A stretch of DNA of 64,000 bases from MPNP01 sp963668325 (GCA_963668325.1 OY764222.1:2666001-2730000); one strand, 5' to 3'. Shown: positions 35,064 to 44,226, counted from the first letter of the stretch. The notes: generated from the letters alone by a model not told the origin. Made by a program: numbers and translations.

Positions 35064-35138
35064 TGGTGGGTGATGAGAGAGTCGAACTCCCGACCCCTTC
35101 GGTGTGAACGAAGTACTCTACCACTGAGCTAATCACCC
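35064..35138 (-). tRNA. tRNA-Val (CAC)
   Basis: Same acceptor and arms as the neighbouring tRNA-Val, with only a few differences. The anticodon arm is CTTCG-TTCACAC-CGAAG (CAC). CCA is encoded. The pair looks like a tandem duplication followed by an anticodon change. Confidence 0.95.
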
Positions 35139-35164
35139 TGTTATGATGATTCTGAATTCGAAAA

Positions 35165-37540
35165 TCAGTTTATGGTCGCCTGGTGACTGGATTCAGAGCT
35201 TTCAATCTTGATTTTGTCCAAAGGTCTGGGTTTTTCTGTCAAAGCGATTTTTAGAACTTCAAAAACATTTGAGACAGGGATGATTTCCAAGGGAGCTTTT
35301 ATGTCAGCCGAAATCTCATATAGGTCCTTTTTGTTGCCAGCGGGAATTATTACGGTTTTAATTCCACCACGGACAGCAGCCAATAATTTGGCCTTTAATC
35401 CCCCTATCGGCAAAACCCTTCCTCTGAGAGTTACCTCACCAGTCATGGCAACATCCCTTCTGATAGGTATCCCTGCTAATACAGAAACAATAGAAGTTAC
35501 CATACCAACACCAGCCGAGGGTCCTTCCTTGGGTGTAGCGCCCTCTGGAACGTGGATGTGGATATCTATTTTTTCAAATTTCGAAGGCTCGACACCGATT
35601 TGATGGGCAATGGACTGGACATAGGAAGTGGCAGCGGTAATGGATTCTTTCATGACCTTACCCAAGGTCCCAGTAGCGTTCATTTTACCACTACCAGGTA
35701 CAACCGTTGATTCAATCAGCAACAAATCTCCCCCTGATTGCGTCCAGGCAAGACCAGTAGCCACCCCAATACTGTCCCGCTCCTCTGCCAGGCCATACCG
35801 GAATTTTTCCAGTCCCAAAAAGCTCTCAATATTTTTTAGATTAACACTGACGCTCTTTATATCTCCTCGTACAATCTTGGTGAGGGATTTTCGCATGACT
35901 TTTTCAATTTCACGTTTGAGATTTCTTACGCCAGCTTCACGGGTATATTTTCTGATAATTTCCTCAACCACCCTATCACTGATTTTGAATTCACCCCGCT
36001 TTATTCCCTGGGTCTCCTTTAATTCTGGAATAAGGTGTCTTTTAGCTATCTGAAGCTTTTCATCTTCCGTATAACCATCAAGTTGGATAATTTCCATTCT
36101 GTCTCTTAAAGGTTCTGGAATGTGATGCAGGTAATTGGCAGTTGTAATAAACATAACCTCAGAAAGATCATAATCTACATCAAGGTAGTTATCATGGAAC
36201 TTGCTATTTTGTTCTGGATCAAGAACTTCTAACATGGCACTTGCGGGATCACCTCTACCAGCACCCATTTTATCAATTTCATCAAGTAGAATCAGCGGAT
36301 TTACAGATTTCCTTTTACGGAAGGACTTGATAATTCGGCCTGGCATGGATCCGATATAGGTTCTTCTGTGACCTCTAATCTCCCCTTCATCATTCAAGCC
36401 TCCCAAGGAAATCCTTACGAATTCCCTTCCAGTTGCCCTAGCTACTGATTGGCCAAGTGAAGTTTTACCAACTCCGGGAGGGCCTACAAGGCATAGAATC
36501 GAGCCACCTACATTACCTTTTCGCTTCTGGACAGCGATAAATTCAATAATTCTCTCCTTGACCTTTTCCAAACCGAAATGATCTTCATCCAAGACTTTCT
36601 CAGCCTTGGGAATATTACTTTGTATTTTCTTTCGAACTCCCCAGGGAAGTTCGAGGAGCCATTCAAGATAATTGCGAGAAACCTGGACTTCGGGGCCATT
36701 GGAATTTGAAGCTTTTATTTTCTTCAATTCTCCCAATGCTTTGGTTCGTGCCTCATCAGAAAATTTTGTTTCACTTATTCTTTTTTCGAGATCGGCAATC
36801 TCAGAAGTTTCTTCTTGTTCACCCAACTCCTTCTGAATTGCCCTCATCTGTTCATTCAAAAAATACTCTCTATGGGTTTTCTCCATTCTGGACTTTACCC
36901 TGGTCTTGATATCCAACTCGAAATCAAGAAGAGAAATTTCAGCTTCAAGAATTTCCAGAATATTTTTCAAGCGGTTAGTTATATTCTGATTTTCAAGTAA
37001 GGTCTGCTTGATTGAAACTTCTGAGTTGAGTGCACCTGCAACCAGGTCTGCAAATCTCGACGGGTCCTCCTCATTGGTGACCTGGGTTACTAATTCGGTA
37101 CTAATCGTTTTTTTCACCGAGGCGTATTTTTTGAAGGACTCACGGGCTGTTTTCAAATACACTTTAAGCTTGGCTGGCTTATCAAAAATATCCGCATATG
37201 GCACAACTTTAACTTCAATGAAATTTTTCTCTGCAACCCATTCCGTGATTTGAACCCTGCTATATGCCTCAACCATTACCTTGATGGTACCTTCGGGCAG
37301 TTTTAGAAACTGGATAACATTGGCAACTACCCCAACATCATAAACAGTATCCCGATCTGGATTTTCTGTACTATGGTCTTTCTGGGCACAAAGGATTAGT
37401 GGTTTTTCAGAATTTACGGCCTCTTCAAGTGCCACAATGGACATTTCTCTTCCAACATATAAGGGGACGACCATATGGGGAAAGACAACAATATCTCTCA
37501 AAGGTAATAACGGGAATTTATTATTTTCTAATTGCATCAT
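35165..37540 (-). CDS. lon: ATP-dependent protease Lon
   Basis: A 791-residue Lon of the LonA type. The N-terminal substrate-binding domain begins FPLLPLRDIVVFPHMVVPLY. The AAA+ module has Walker A GPPGVGKTS and the sensor region GHRRTYIGSMPGRI, followed by LLDEIDKMG. The serine-lysine protease domain has PEGATPKEGPSAGVGM with the catalytic Ser and a following GLKAKLLAAVRGG with the Lys. It degrades misfolded and regulatory proteins. It stands alone between the tRNA cluster and tgt. Confidence 0.97.
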   Translation of the reverse strand: MMQLENNKFPLLPLRDIVVFPHMVVPLYVGREMSIVALEEAVNSEKPLILCAQKDHSTENPDRDTVYDVGVVANVIQFLKLPEGTIKVMVEAYSRVQITEWVAEKNFIEVKVVPYADIFDKPAKLKVYLKTARESFKKYASVKKTISTELVTQVTNEEDPSRFADLVAGALNSEVSIKQTLLENQNITNRLKNILEILEAEISLLDFELDIKTRVKSRMEKTHREYFLNEQMRAIQKELGEQEETSEIADLEKRISETKFSDEARTKALGELKKIKASNSNGPEVQVSRNYLEWLLELPWGVRKKIQSNIPKAEKVLDEDHFGLEKVKERIIEFIAVQKRKGNVGGSILCLVGPPGVGKTSLGQSVARATGREFVRISLGGLNDEGEIRGHRRTYIGSMPGRIIKSFRKRKSVNPLILLDEIDKMGAGRGDPASAMLEVLDPEQNSKFHDNYLDVDYDLSEVMFITTANYLHHIPEPLRDRMEIIQLDGYTEDEKLQIAKRHLIPELKETQGIKRGEFKISDRVVEEIIRKYTREAGVRNLKREIEKVMRKSLTKIVRGDIKSVSVNLKNIESFLGLEKFRYGLAEERDSIGVATGLAWTQSGGDLLLIESTVVPGSGKMNATGTLGKVMKESITAATSYVQSIAHQIGVEPSKFEKIDIHIHVPEGATPKEGPSAGVGMVTSIVSVLAGIPIRRDVAMTGEVTLRGRVLPIGGLKAKLLAAVRGGIKTVIIPAGNKKDLYEISADIKAPLEIIPVSNVFEVLKIALTEKPRPLDKIKIESSESSHQATIN

Positions 37541-37643
37541 TTAGCTTTCTTGGATTTCTACGCTCATTGAAATATTTGGTACAAAGTAATTTTATTTCAA
37601 CTTTATCCACAAGTAATCTCTTGCCTACAGGAATAATATATTC

Positions 37644-38759
37644 TTAGTTAAACTTCTTCGTTTCCAAATAGCCTTCGGCATAACTGGCAAAGGAACCCTT
37701 CCTAATCGCATCACGAATCTCAGCCATGAGTATCTGGTAATACCTGAGGTTATGCCAAGTCAATAGAATTGAAGATATAATCTCATTCGCCTTAAAGACA
37801 TGGTGGAGATAAGCCCTGGTGTAATTGCTACAGGTCTGACAATCACACCTCTCATCCAGTGGTTGATCGTCGTCCTTGTACTGGGCATTTTTTATGTTTA
37901 TCAAACCATTATGGGTGAAGGCCTGACCATTTCTTCCAGATCTTGTTGGAAGTACACAATCGAACATATCAATTCCTCTAAGTACCGCACCAACAATATC
38001 CGTTGGCTTGCCAACACCCATTAGATACCTTGGTTTGTCTTCGGGCAGAATTGAAACGGAACAATCAAGAACTTCAAACATCTTTTCCTGACCTTCACCA
38101 ACTGCCAACCCACCTACAGCATATCCATCAAACCCAATTTCGATAAGGTCCTGGGTACTTGCTTCTCTCAAGTCTTTGTAGACCGAACCCTGTTGAATCC
38201 CCAAAAGTGCATATCCCGGTCTATCACCAAATGCTATTTTACTTCTTTCTGCCCATCGCATGGATAACTCCATGGATTTACAGGCCTCCTTCTTTTCCAC
38301 AGGATATGGCGTGCATTCATCAAAACACATTGAAATATCAGACCCAAGTAGCCTTTGGATTTCAATGGACCGTTCTGGTGATAAAAAATATTTTGACCCA
38401 TCAATAAAAGATCTGAACTCAACTCCCTGGTCGCTAATCTTGCGAAGTTTTTTCAAACTCATTACCTGAAAACCGCCGGAGTCAGTTAAAATTGGTTTTT
38501 GCCAATTCATGAATCTGTGTAATCCACCCAGATTTGAAACTCTCTCTGCGGTTGGCCGTAACATCAAATGGTAGGCATTGCCCAATATTATTTGGGCACC
38601 AATTTCAGCTACATTGTCAGGCAACATCGCCTTTACTGTAGCACTGGTTCCGACTGGCATGAAGACCGGTGTATCAATGTCACCTCTAGGAGTTGAAACC
38701 TTCCCAAGCCTAGCCTGACCATCTTCTTTTATTTTTTCAAAAGAAAAGGATTTTGCCAT
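37644..38759 (-). CDS. tgt: tRNA-guanine transglycosylase (queuine tRNA-ribosyltransferase)
   Basis: I place the start at the ATG at 38759, giving 371 residues. The longer frame needs a TTG start. The protein has the TGT motifs TPVFMPVGTSATVKAM, TDSGGFQVMSL, GLAVGEGQEKM, the catalytic-nucleophile region FDCVLPTRSGRNG, and zinc ligands in CDCQTCSNYTRAYLHH. The enzyme swaps guanine 34 of Asn, Asp, His and Tyr tRNAs for a queuosine precursor. No other queuosine genes are nearby. Confidence 0.95.
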   Translation of the reverse strand: MAKSFSFEKIKEDGQARLGKVSTPRGDIDTPVFMPVGTSATVKAMLPDNVAEIGAQIILGNAYHLMLRPTAERVSNLGGLHRFMNWQKPILTDSGGFQVMSLKKLRKISDQGVEFRSFIDGSKYFLSPERSIEIQRLLGSDISMCFDECTPYPVEKKEACKSMELSMRWAERSKIAFGDRPGYALLGIQQGSVYKDLREASTQDLIEIGFDGYAVGGLAVGEGQEKMFEVLDCSVSILPEDKPRYLMGVGKPTDIVGAVLRGIDMFDCVLPTRSGRNGQAFTHNGLINIKNAQYKDDDQPLDERCDCQTCSNYTRAYLHHVFKANEIISSILLTWHNLRYYQILMAEIRDAIRKGSFASYAEGYLETKKFN

Positions 38760-38789
38760 ATAAAAATATTTCCCCTTTACGGCTGCCAA

Positions 38790-39107
38790 CTATTCTTTCT
38801 AGCAAAATTTAATTTACTATTGGTTACGAAATTCAAATTAGTTTTAATCCAATCAACTTTTGTGACCGGAAAGGTCCGTGCATCTCTGAAAATTTTCAGG
38901 TTCTTCGCTTCAGAAATTATTCGTAGACTTGCTACCATAGAACGCATCAGAGTATCAGCTAGGTAGTTATTAACGACAACCAATAATACCACTCCGTACA
39001 CCAGAAAAAATAAATTGTACCAATAGTTTTTACCTCGACTCAAAATTGTAGGTTGGGGAAAAAACAGGTTGTAAATCAAGGGAAAATTTTGACTCCTTAA
39101 AAAAATG
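38790..39107. other. Intergenic stretch without a supported gene
   Basis: A minus-strand frame of about 100 codons (38777-39079) has one hydrophobic segment (FFLVYGVVLLVVVNNYLA), but it overlaps the tgt start, has no clear ribosome-binding site and matches nothing I know. I treat it as unsupported. Confidence 0.4.
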
Positions 39108-39292
39108 CCATAGCAGCCAGACCTGTTAGGAAGTGAACAGCGAGTTCCAGAAGGGTCGTGGTTATAAATGTGTGGCCAGTGGCCATGCCGATCATGCGGA
39201 CGTTAATGCAGCCCGCAATATTTTGGCCTCTGGAATTGGGGCAACTGCACGGCGAGGGAGCGTTGGCATTGGCCGCTTCAATGACCCGTGAA
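39108..39292 (+). pseudogene. C-terminal remnant of an IS200/IS605-type TnpB/OrfB
   Basis: The plus strand encodes SEFQKGRGYKCVASGHADHA, DVNAARNILASG and IGATARRG, then a stop. This is the RuvC-III and zinc-ribbon tail typical of TnpB/OrfB (consensus KCxxCGHxxNADxNAAxNI). One zinc cysteine is now serine and a stop sits just upstream of this tail after an SQTC segment. The rest of the gene is gone. Confidence 0.8.
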
Positions 39293-39396
39293 AAGAATGG
39301 GAAAGAGGATTCTTTTCCCTTATTATAAATAATTCCCGTCAATCGATACCCTTATTCGGCCCTTTTCTTCATTGCTGTCCACACTGCATATGCTGT

Positions 39397-39825
39397 TCAA
39401 TCCTTGCTAGGAGATGCTTGTAGTTTCTTGATTGCAATTTCTGCACTGTTGATCTCAGTAAGCGCTTCGGAGCGTGTCAACCGGAAGCTCGGATTATAGT
39501 CAGCAGAGTGACACTTTTCCTGAAGTTCCTGGAATTTGCTTGCAAAGTCTTGGATTTCGCTCGGAAATTTATCAATTGTTTTCTTTCCACATTGACGATT
39601 CGTATAACCATGCTCAATAGCCCGATAGGCCTGTGTCCAAGCAGTCTGGCTTCGGTTGGGCATTGTCTTGCCGACAAGACAATCGGCACAATTCCGGCAT
39701 AGCGCGTGGAACATCGCATAGTAAGCCGTGCTCAGTGCCCTTTTGAGATCTGACTGGCGTGGCTTTCCCTTACGTCCCTGACCCACCGTACGACGGGCTG
39801 TGATAATGAGGTCACGCGGTTGCAA
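39397..39825 (-). CDS. HEPN-domain-type protein
   Basis: A 142-residue, probably all-helical protein. It has an N-terminal helix (MQPRDLIITARRTVGQG), SDLKRALSTAYYAMFHALCR, which is the AYYAMFHA hallmark of HEPN proteins, WTQAYRAIEHGYTNRQCG with closely spaced Arg and His, and a final helix of AEIAIKKLQ type. HEPN domains are often ribonucleases in toxin or defence pairs. The canonical Rx4-6H motif is not exact here, so catalysis is uncertain. It overlaps the upstream small gene by 14 bases, and I recall similar pairs in other alphaproteobacteria. Confidence 0.7.
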   Translation of the reverse strand: MQPRDLIITARRTVGQGRKGKPRQSDLKRALSTAYYAMFHALCRNCADCLVGKTMPNRSQTAWTQAYRAIEHGYTNRQCGKKTIDKFPSEIQDFASKFQELQEKCHSADYNPSFRLTRSEALTEINSAEIAIKKLQASPSKD

Positions 39826-40087
39826 ATTCGATTTCTTCCGGTGTCATATATGAAAAAACAGGATAACAGCCCGTGCTCAATTTGCTGAGCGTTGGCCGCA
39901 GATGGCGGGCCAAACCCACAACTTTCTCTGGATCAAGCCAATCATTTTCTGCTTCGAAAACCACCCTGATACGCAGGATCGGATATCCACCATGATCCTC
40001 GGCCTTTTCAGAAGGCACTTCAATTATCTGGGCAGGAGCTAGTTGTTCCTGAATCCTTCCTTTCAGGATTTTATCTAAATTCTGCAT
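39812..40087 (-). CDS. Small partner protein of the HEPN gene
   Basis: A 91-residue protein of mixed composition. It begins with a helix (MQNLDKILKGRIQEQLAP), then a strand-rich core (PILRIRVVFEAENDWLDPEK) and VGLARHLRPTLSKL, and ends PVFSYMTPEEIEFATA. It overlaps the HEPN gene start, so the two are translationally coupled. Position and size suggest an antitoxin or regulatory partner, though I know no characterised homologue. The ATG has a short purine run upstream. Confidence 0.65.
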   Translation of the reverse strand: MQNLDKILKGRIQEQLAPAQIIEVPSEKAEDHGGYPILRIRVVFEAENDWLDPEKVVGLARHLRPTLSKLSTGCYPVFSYMTPEEIEFATA

Positions 40088-40903
40088 GGTATATGCTCCC
40101 TGGTTAGCAAGTGATGTTCAAACTAGAGGATTAAAATAATACTATTAACCTTTTCATTTCAATTAACTCTTGGTCATTACTGCGAGTAAAACACGATGTA
40201 GGGGCTGGCCTTTTGCTTCAATCAAGCTGTTTTATCCGTGTGGTGCGGTTTTAGGCGAGTATTTATGAGCCTAGCTAACATTCGGCAATTTCCAGCCCCG
40301 ATAATGCCCTATTATGTTAAATGGCACACGCACGCCAAAACAGGGTTTTCTTCCCTGCTGGTAGGCGTTCTGGCTGTTTTGGCGAGAATTGTCCCAGGGT
40401 CAGATAGGAGAGCTAGCCGCAAATAGTCGTTTTTGCTAGATTTGGGAGAAAGGGTTTTTGCCCTTTATCCATCGGAATTCGGGCCATTCCTGGTCAAAGG
40501 GTCAGCGGATTTTGATAGATCATCTATCTTGAGGGTATTTCGGCTTCTTGAATCTTTTGAGTCTGCAAAACTTGAAATTTGACGATCTAATACACAGGGT
40601 TATAAGACCAGGGAATTGGTTCCCTTGGGGATGCCTTAAGGGCATTTAAAATTAACACCATTCTAGATACCATCGTACAGGTGGCTAAACACCCTACAAC
40701 CCAGAAAATTGCCAAGGAAGTTGGGCATGCTCTATTGGATGAGTTGGATAGGAAAAAACTCAAATAGTACACTAGGTAGGAAAGAAGGGGCAAGGCAAGG
40801 CAGCAAAATCAATCTGGGCCAATATAAAGACCTAAACAGATATCGACCTCACCGATGACGAGGCAAGCTGAAGAAAAGCTGCTCTATACCACCCCTTTTT
40901 GAT
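40088..40903. other. Accessory intergenic stretch with hairpin and short fragment
   Basis: No complete gene. CGCCAAAACAG and CTGTTTTGGCG (about 40332-40388) form an 11-bp inverted repeat with a 30-base spacer, which could be the end of a lost element. A plus-strand frame ending at 40767 reads INTILDTIVQVAKHPTTQKI and AKEVGHALLDELDRKKLK. It looks coding but has no start codon, so it may be a gene tail. Confidence 0.4.
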
Positions 40904-41605
40904 TTAACCAAATCCATCATTATCCCAAGGTGTGGGCGCCGGCGTTAGCCACGTCCTCAAGCGTTCCTCCTTTTCTTTCCGGAATATGTTCAGCCATTTT
41001 TCAATTGCTTTTCTAAGTTCTTTAATTGCTCTGGCAATTCTTGCTCGGATTCGAGCTGCGTTCTCAAATCGTTTACTCGCTTTTCTAGCCTGTTCAATTG
41101 AGTATTCAAAATCTTCTGATTGCCCAACAAGACTTTCAGATTCTCGGTCAAGTTCTCGACAAGCTTGGTCAAACGCTCTTCCCTCTCGTTCCAATCCTTC
41201 TGAATTTTCCCAATTTGGGTCAGCAATGCCTGCTTGATCCCTGTACGTGCTTCCATTTTCTGCTCCTTTTAATCGATCCGGATCCACCAGCTGCCATCCT
41301 CCCCCTGGAGGATCCAATCCTGGTCTGGGGACCAGTTCTCGCCCATCTTCATCAAACGTCTGTTGTCCTGGTTCCTGACAATTTGGACTACTCCTTCTCG
41401 GTGCAGGCCCGATAATCCTATCTCTTTCGTGATCCATTGCGGGATTCCGCCCTCGATTGCCACCTGGAACACCAGCATCAGGCCGGCTGCCGTCAGGGCT
41501 ATGAACCAACTCCTCAGCTGTAGTTTCCGGAATGGCTTCCTGACCTTGCTCAATTCCTGATGGATATTTTGCAAGATTTCGTTTGCTCCTTCGCGCACAA
41601 GTTTA
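40904..41605 (-). pseudogene. Overlapping frame resembling a ColE1-type relaxase (MbeA) tail
   Basis: A third reading frame is open on the minus strand from about 41605 to a stop at 40904 and completely overlaps the two small genes below. It reads GIEQGQEAIPETTAEELVHS, later EGRAFDQACRELDRESESLV and ARAIKELRKAIEKWLNIFRK, ending TPAPTPWDNDGFG. The charged helical tail looks like real protein. In ColE1-type plasmids the relaxase C-terminus overlaps mbeB and mbeD in exactly this way. The catalytic N-terminal part is missing (stop near 41605), so this would be a broken relaxase gene. Confidence 0.5.
40990..41256 (-). CDS. Coiled-coil protein, MbeD-like position
   Basis: An 88-residue, strongly coiled-coil protein (IGKIQKDWNEREERLTKLVE, ILNTQLNRLEKRVNDLRTQL). 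The start lies 12 bases after the stop of the larger membrane-anchored gene. Size, coiled coil, order and overlap with a third frame match mbeD of ColE1-type mobilisation regions, although sequence identity cannot be checked here. It may still be expressed despite the loss of the relaxase. Confidence 0.55.
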   Translation of the reverse strand: MEARTGIKQALLTQIGKIQKDWNEREERLTKLVENLTENLKVLLGNQKILNTQLNRLEKRVNDLRTQLESEQELPEQLKNLEKQLKNG

Positions 41606-41841
41606 CCTAAATTTTCTTTCTGCTTGATGAGCAGCTTCAGCATCCGGATCTGATCCTCTTGTTTTTCTGCTGTAATTTCTGTGATAAGCCCAAGGCTGAA
41701 TTCTCGTTCATAAAGCAATTCCTTCAATCTGATGGCACGTTTTGCTCCTGGAAGTTTCACGCTTATGGACGTATCCGCTTCTCTGGTGATGGTACCAAGT
41801 TCAGCCAGACTTGCCTTGACCCCTTCCTGGTTCTCGACCAT
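41269..41841 (-). CDS. Helical single-pass membrane protein, MbeB-like
   Basis: A 190-residue protein. A long charged helical N-terminal part (KQEDQIRMLKLLIKQKENLG, ILQNIHQELSKVRKPFRKL) precedes one transmembrane helix (SWFIALTAAGLMLVFQVAI, near residues 111-129). A polar C-terminal tail has WSPDQDWILQGEDGSWWIRI. ColE1-type MbeB/MobB proteins share this layout: a helical N-terminus, a membrane helix after LRxW, and a C-terminal tail. A role in plasmid mobilisation is inferred from architecture and neighbours. No oriT was identified. Confidence 0.55.
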   Translation of the reverse strand: MVENQEGVKASLAELGTITREADTSISVKLPGAKRAIRLKELLYEREFSLGLITEITAEKQEDQIRMLKLLIKQKENLGKLVREGANEILQNIHQELSKVRKPFRKLQLRSWFIALTAAGLMLVFQVAIEGGIPQWITKEIGLSGLHREGVVQIVRNQDNRRLMKMGENWSPDQDWILQGEDGSWWIRID

Positions 41842-42481
41842 TCCACTTTATGGTAACCTTTAAACATGGAGCGGGTGTCGTTTCTTCCTGGTGTAATTGT
41901 AGGTAATTATGATGTGTATTGTTCACCAATATCACGATTTGTGAAAGTTGATCTATAAATAAATATTGTGCAACCCTCATAGATCCAAACACTGGATCAG
42001 TATTTGCAAATGTTAGAAAATTGGTTTTGAACTGCGGGTACCAGGATAGATATTAGACAAGCAATCTCTTACTCGGCCTGAATTCCGGCTTTGTCGGTTT
42101 GGGGCAATTCATACTTCTGTGACTATGGGAGGGTGTTTGATTTCGAGTGTTAGTTCCTTGTGTGGTGGGTGGTCATTATTCTTTTTCTCCTTATCATATG
42201 ACCCATAACCGGGGCCTTATTGACTACCGTTGCCCCACGGGGAAGTAACAGAGAAGGGCGGTTTTACGCCCTATCTTCTTTTGAAGGATCATGAATATCC
42301 CCTACTCCTTGGTTTCTTCATCAAAAAGATCAACTTTTATTTTGCTCCTCAAATCATCCCTATAAGCTTCATAGGCTTCGCATTCATCTTGAGGAATTTG
42401 GTTTGGTGCATTTGCCATTCACTACATTGCGTATTATATGGTATAATTACAACATGGAATGCATGCCTAAGGAATGATATC
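41842..42481. other. Intergenic stretch without a supported gene
   Basis: No domain or RNA gene seen. The frame upstream of 42482 is open to 42230, but it contains no ribosome-binding site and its sequence does not look like part of the Uma2-type protein. Confidence 0.4.
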
Positions 42482-43192
42482 ATGAACACAACCGTCGAGG
42501 ATGAGCGAATAATTGGTCCGTTGGGCTCGGTGTTTCACCGCGTCAAGGTGAATCCTGACCTGATCCCGGACTTCGCCCTGCTGGACTGGAGTACGTTAGG
42601 CAAGCGAGTGATGATTGATGCCAAAGAGGGCATCATTGCCTGGATGAGTCCGTCCAAGACCCACGAGATCACCACTAGAGCTACTGACAAGATCGTTGAC
42701 CAGACCGGTATCGTTCTCAGGAAAAAAACCGTTGATCTGGGCGGAACCCGTTGGGGAAAACCGGAGGATCCGAAGAACATCGGTGTTGAGGCCGATTCCT
42801 CCTATTATATCGGAAAAAAGGCTGATGGGTGGATTACCGCTTTTGAAGACGGTGGTTTTGATGAAGCCGAAAGGTTTACAGCTACAACACCGCCGGACCT
42901 TGTCGTTGAGGTCGAGGTTACCAATCGGGATGAGGACAAACCAGCCAAATATGCCCGGCTTGGTATCCGGGAGATGTGGCAGGTAAAATCCAGGAGTGGT
43001 GAGGGATTGTTTCAGCCAGAGGTTACCATCCTGGATCTCATGGCCGATGGTGGTCAGAGTGAGGTGGCCCAGTCCAAGGTTCTACCTGGCCTGTAATCCA
43101 GTACTCTTCCCCGGGCCTATGAGTTGGTCGCGAAAAGCAGGCATGCCGACCTCAAGTCCCTGCTGAAGAAAAATATTATTCCCAGCCAATAA
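42482..43192 (+). pseudogene. Uma2-family (DUF820) restriction-like protein with in-frame stop
   Basis: I chose the ATG at 42482 (AAGGA upstream). The protein has the Uma2 PD-(D/E)XK-type core: NIGVEADSSYYIGKKADGWI, then TTPPDLVVEVEVTNRDEDKP, then AKYARLGIREMWQ, supplying the Asp, Glu-x-Glu and Lys positions. A single TAA at 43094-43096 interrupts the frame after KVLPGL. The same frame continues LPRAYELVAKSRHADLKSLL to a stop at 43192. The break is thus one nonsense codon near the C-terminus, and a 204-residue product with an intact core could still be made. Uma2 proteins are abundant and poorly understood, often near mobile DNA. Confidence 0.82.
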
Positions 43193-43483
43193 AAAAATAA
43201 AAGTGGCTATGCGAATACTTCTTCCCCACCTATACTGGTATCACCCCTTTTCTTGCCCTTTTTTCTTGTTGGCCCCAGTCTTCTAAAACCGATACTCGGC
43301 AAGACAGCGCCCCGTCCTCCTGATGTATGATGAGTACTGCGAAAAATAAATTGGGTATTTTTAAGAATAATCACCTAATAAAATCAAAGCAGGGAAAGGT
43401 GTTTTGATCCTTACTTACCTATGGAAATTTTATGGAAGTAAGCTATTTCTAATATAGATATAAATTTTGGGGACAAATGAATC
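43193..43483. other. Intergenic stretch before the suf-like genes
   Basis: AT-rich, with no ORF or hairpin of note. It probably contains the promoter of the SufT/SufA-like pair. Confidence 0.4.
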
Positions 43484-43843
43484 ATGTTTGATGACGGATT
43501 GATGGAAGGTGCTCCACTGATCAAGCCCTCAAGTGTAGACCATCCACTTTATGAAACTGTCGTTAATGCTTGCAGGACTGTATATGATCCTGAAATCCCA
43601 GTGAATATTTACGATTTGGGGTTAATCTATACGATTGATATAAACTCTGAACAGGACGTAAATATCATTATGACCCTAACTGCACCGGGGTGCCCGGTAG
43701 CCGAAGATATGCCAGGATGGTTGGCAGAAGCCATTGTGCCCCTAGAGGGTGTGAAAAAAGTAGATGTTGAACTCACCTGGGATCCACCATGGGGTATGGA
43801 AATGATGTCGGATGAAGCCCGCCTTGAACTCGGATTTATGTAA
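43484..43843 (+). CDS. SufT-like MIP18-family protein (DUF59)
   Basis: A 119-residue protein of the MIP18/PaaD family involved in Fe-S cluster assembly or delivery. It has the characteristic VYDPEIPVNIYDLGLIYTID near residues 33-52 and the cysteine-containing TLTAPGCPVAEDMPGWL. SufT-type proteins often accompany the suf operon. Here it is followed 35 bases later by an A-type scaffold gene, supporting the Fe-S role. Confidence 0.9.
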   Translation: MFDDGLMEGAPLIKPSSVDHPLYETVVNACRTVYDPEIPVNIYDLGLIYTIDINSEQDVNIIMTLTAPGCPVAEDMPGWLAEAIVPLEGVKKVDVELTWDPPWGMEMMSDEARLELGFM

Positions 43844-43878
43844 GTATTTCGGTTTGTTTATTGTGATTGTGCTATAAA

Positions 43879-44226
43879 ATGTTTGATATACCAGGAAAAA
43901 AGGCCGTTTCTTTAACTCCCTCTGCTGTTAATCAAATATTAAAGTTGATGAATGAATCAGCAACGGTGGGTTTGAAAATCGGTGTCAAGAAAGGTGGATG
44001 TGCTGGAATGGAGTATACGATGGAGTATGCTACCTCCATTGACAATCATGACGAAGTGGTCGAACAGGATGGAGCAAAGGTCATAATTGCTCCCATGGCT
44101 CAGATGTTTATGTTTGGAACCGAAATTGATTATCAGAAATCCATCTTGGAAAGTGGCTTTAAATTCAACAACCCCAATGTGGTTGATTCCTGTGGTTGTG
44201 GGGAATCAATAAAATTCCAAGAGTAA
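43879..44226 (+). CDS. A-type Fe-S carrier protein (SufA/IscA-like)
   Basis: I prefer the ATG at 43879 over an upstream non-ATG start. The 115-residue product begins MFDIPGKKAVSLTPSAVNQI. The three conserved cysteines are present: one in KKGGCAGMEY and two in DSCGCGESI at the C-terminus. These proteins carry Fe-S clusters to target apoproteins. It forms a pair with the SufT-like gene. Confidence 0.92.
   Translation: MFDIPGKKAVSLTPSAVNQILKLMNESATVGLKIGVKKGGCAGMEYTMEYATSIDNHDEVVEQDGAKVIIAPMAQMFMFGTEIDYQKSILESGFKFNNPNVVDSCGCGESIKFQE

Noticed and set aside
38777..39079. 100-codon minus-strand ORF with one hydrophobic segment upstream of tgt.
   Set aside because: It overlaps the tgt start region, lacks a clear ribosome-binding site and has no recognisable relatives.
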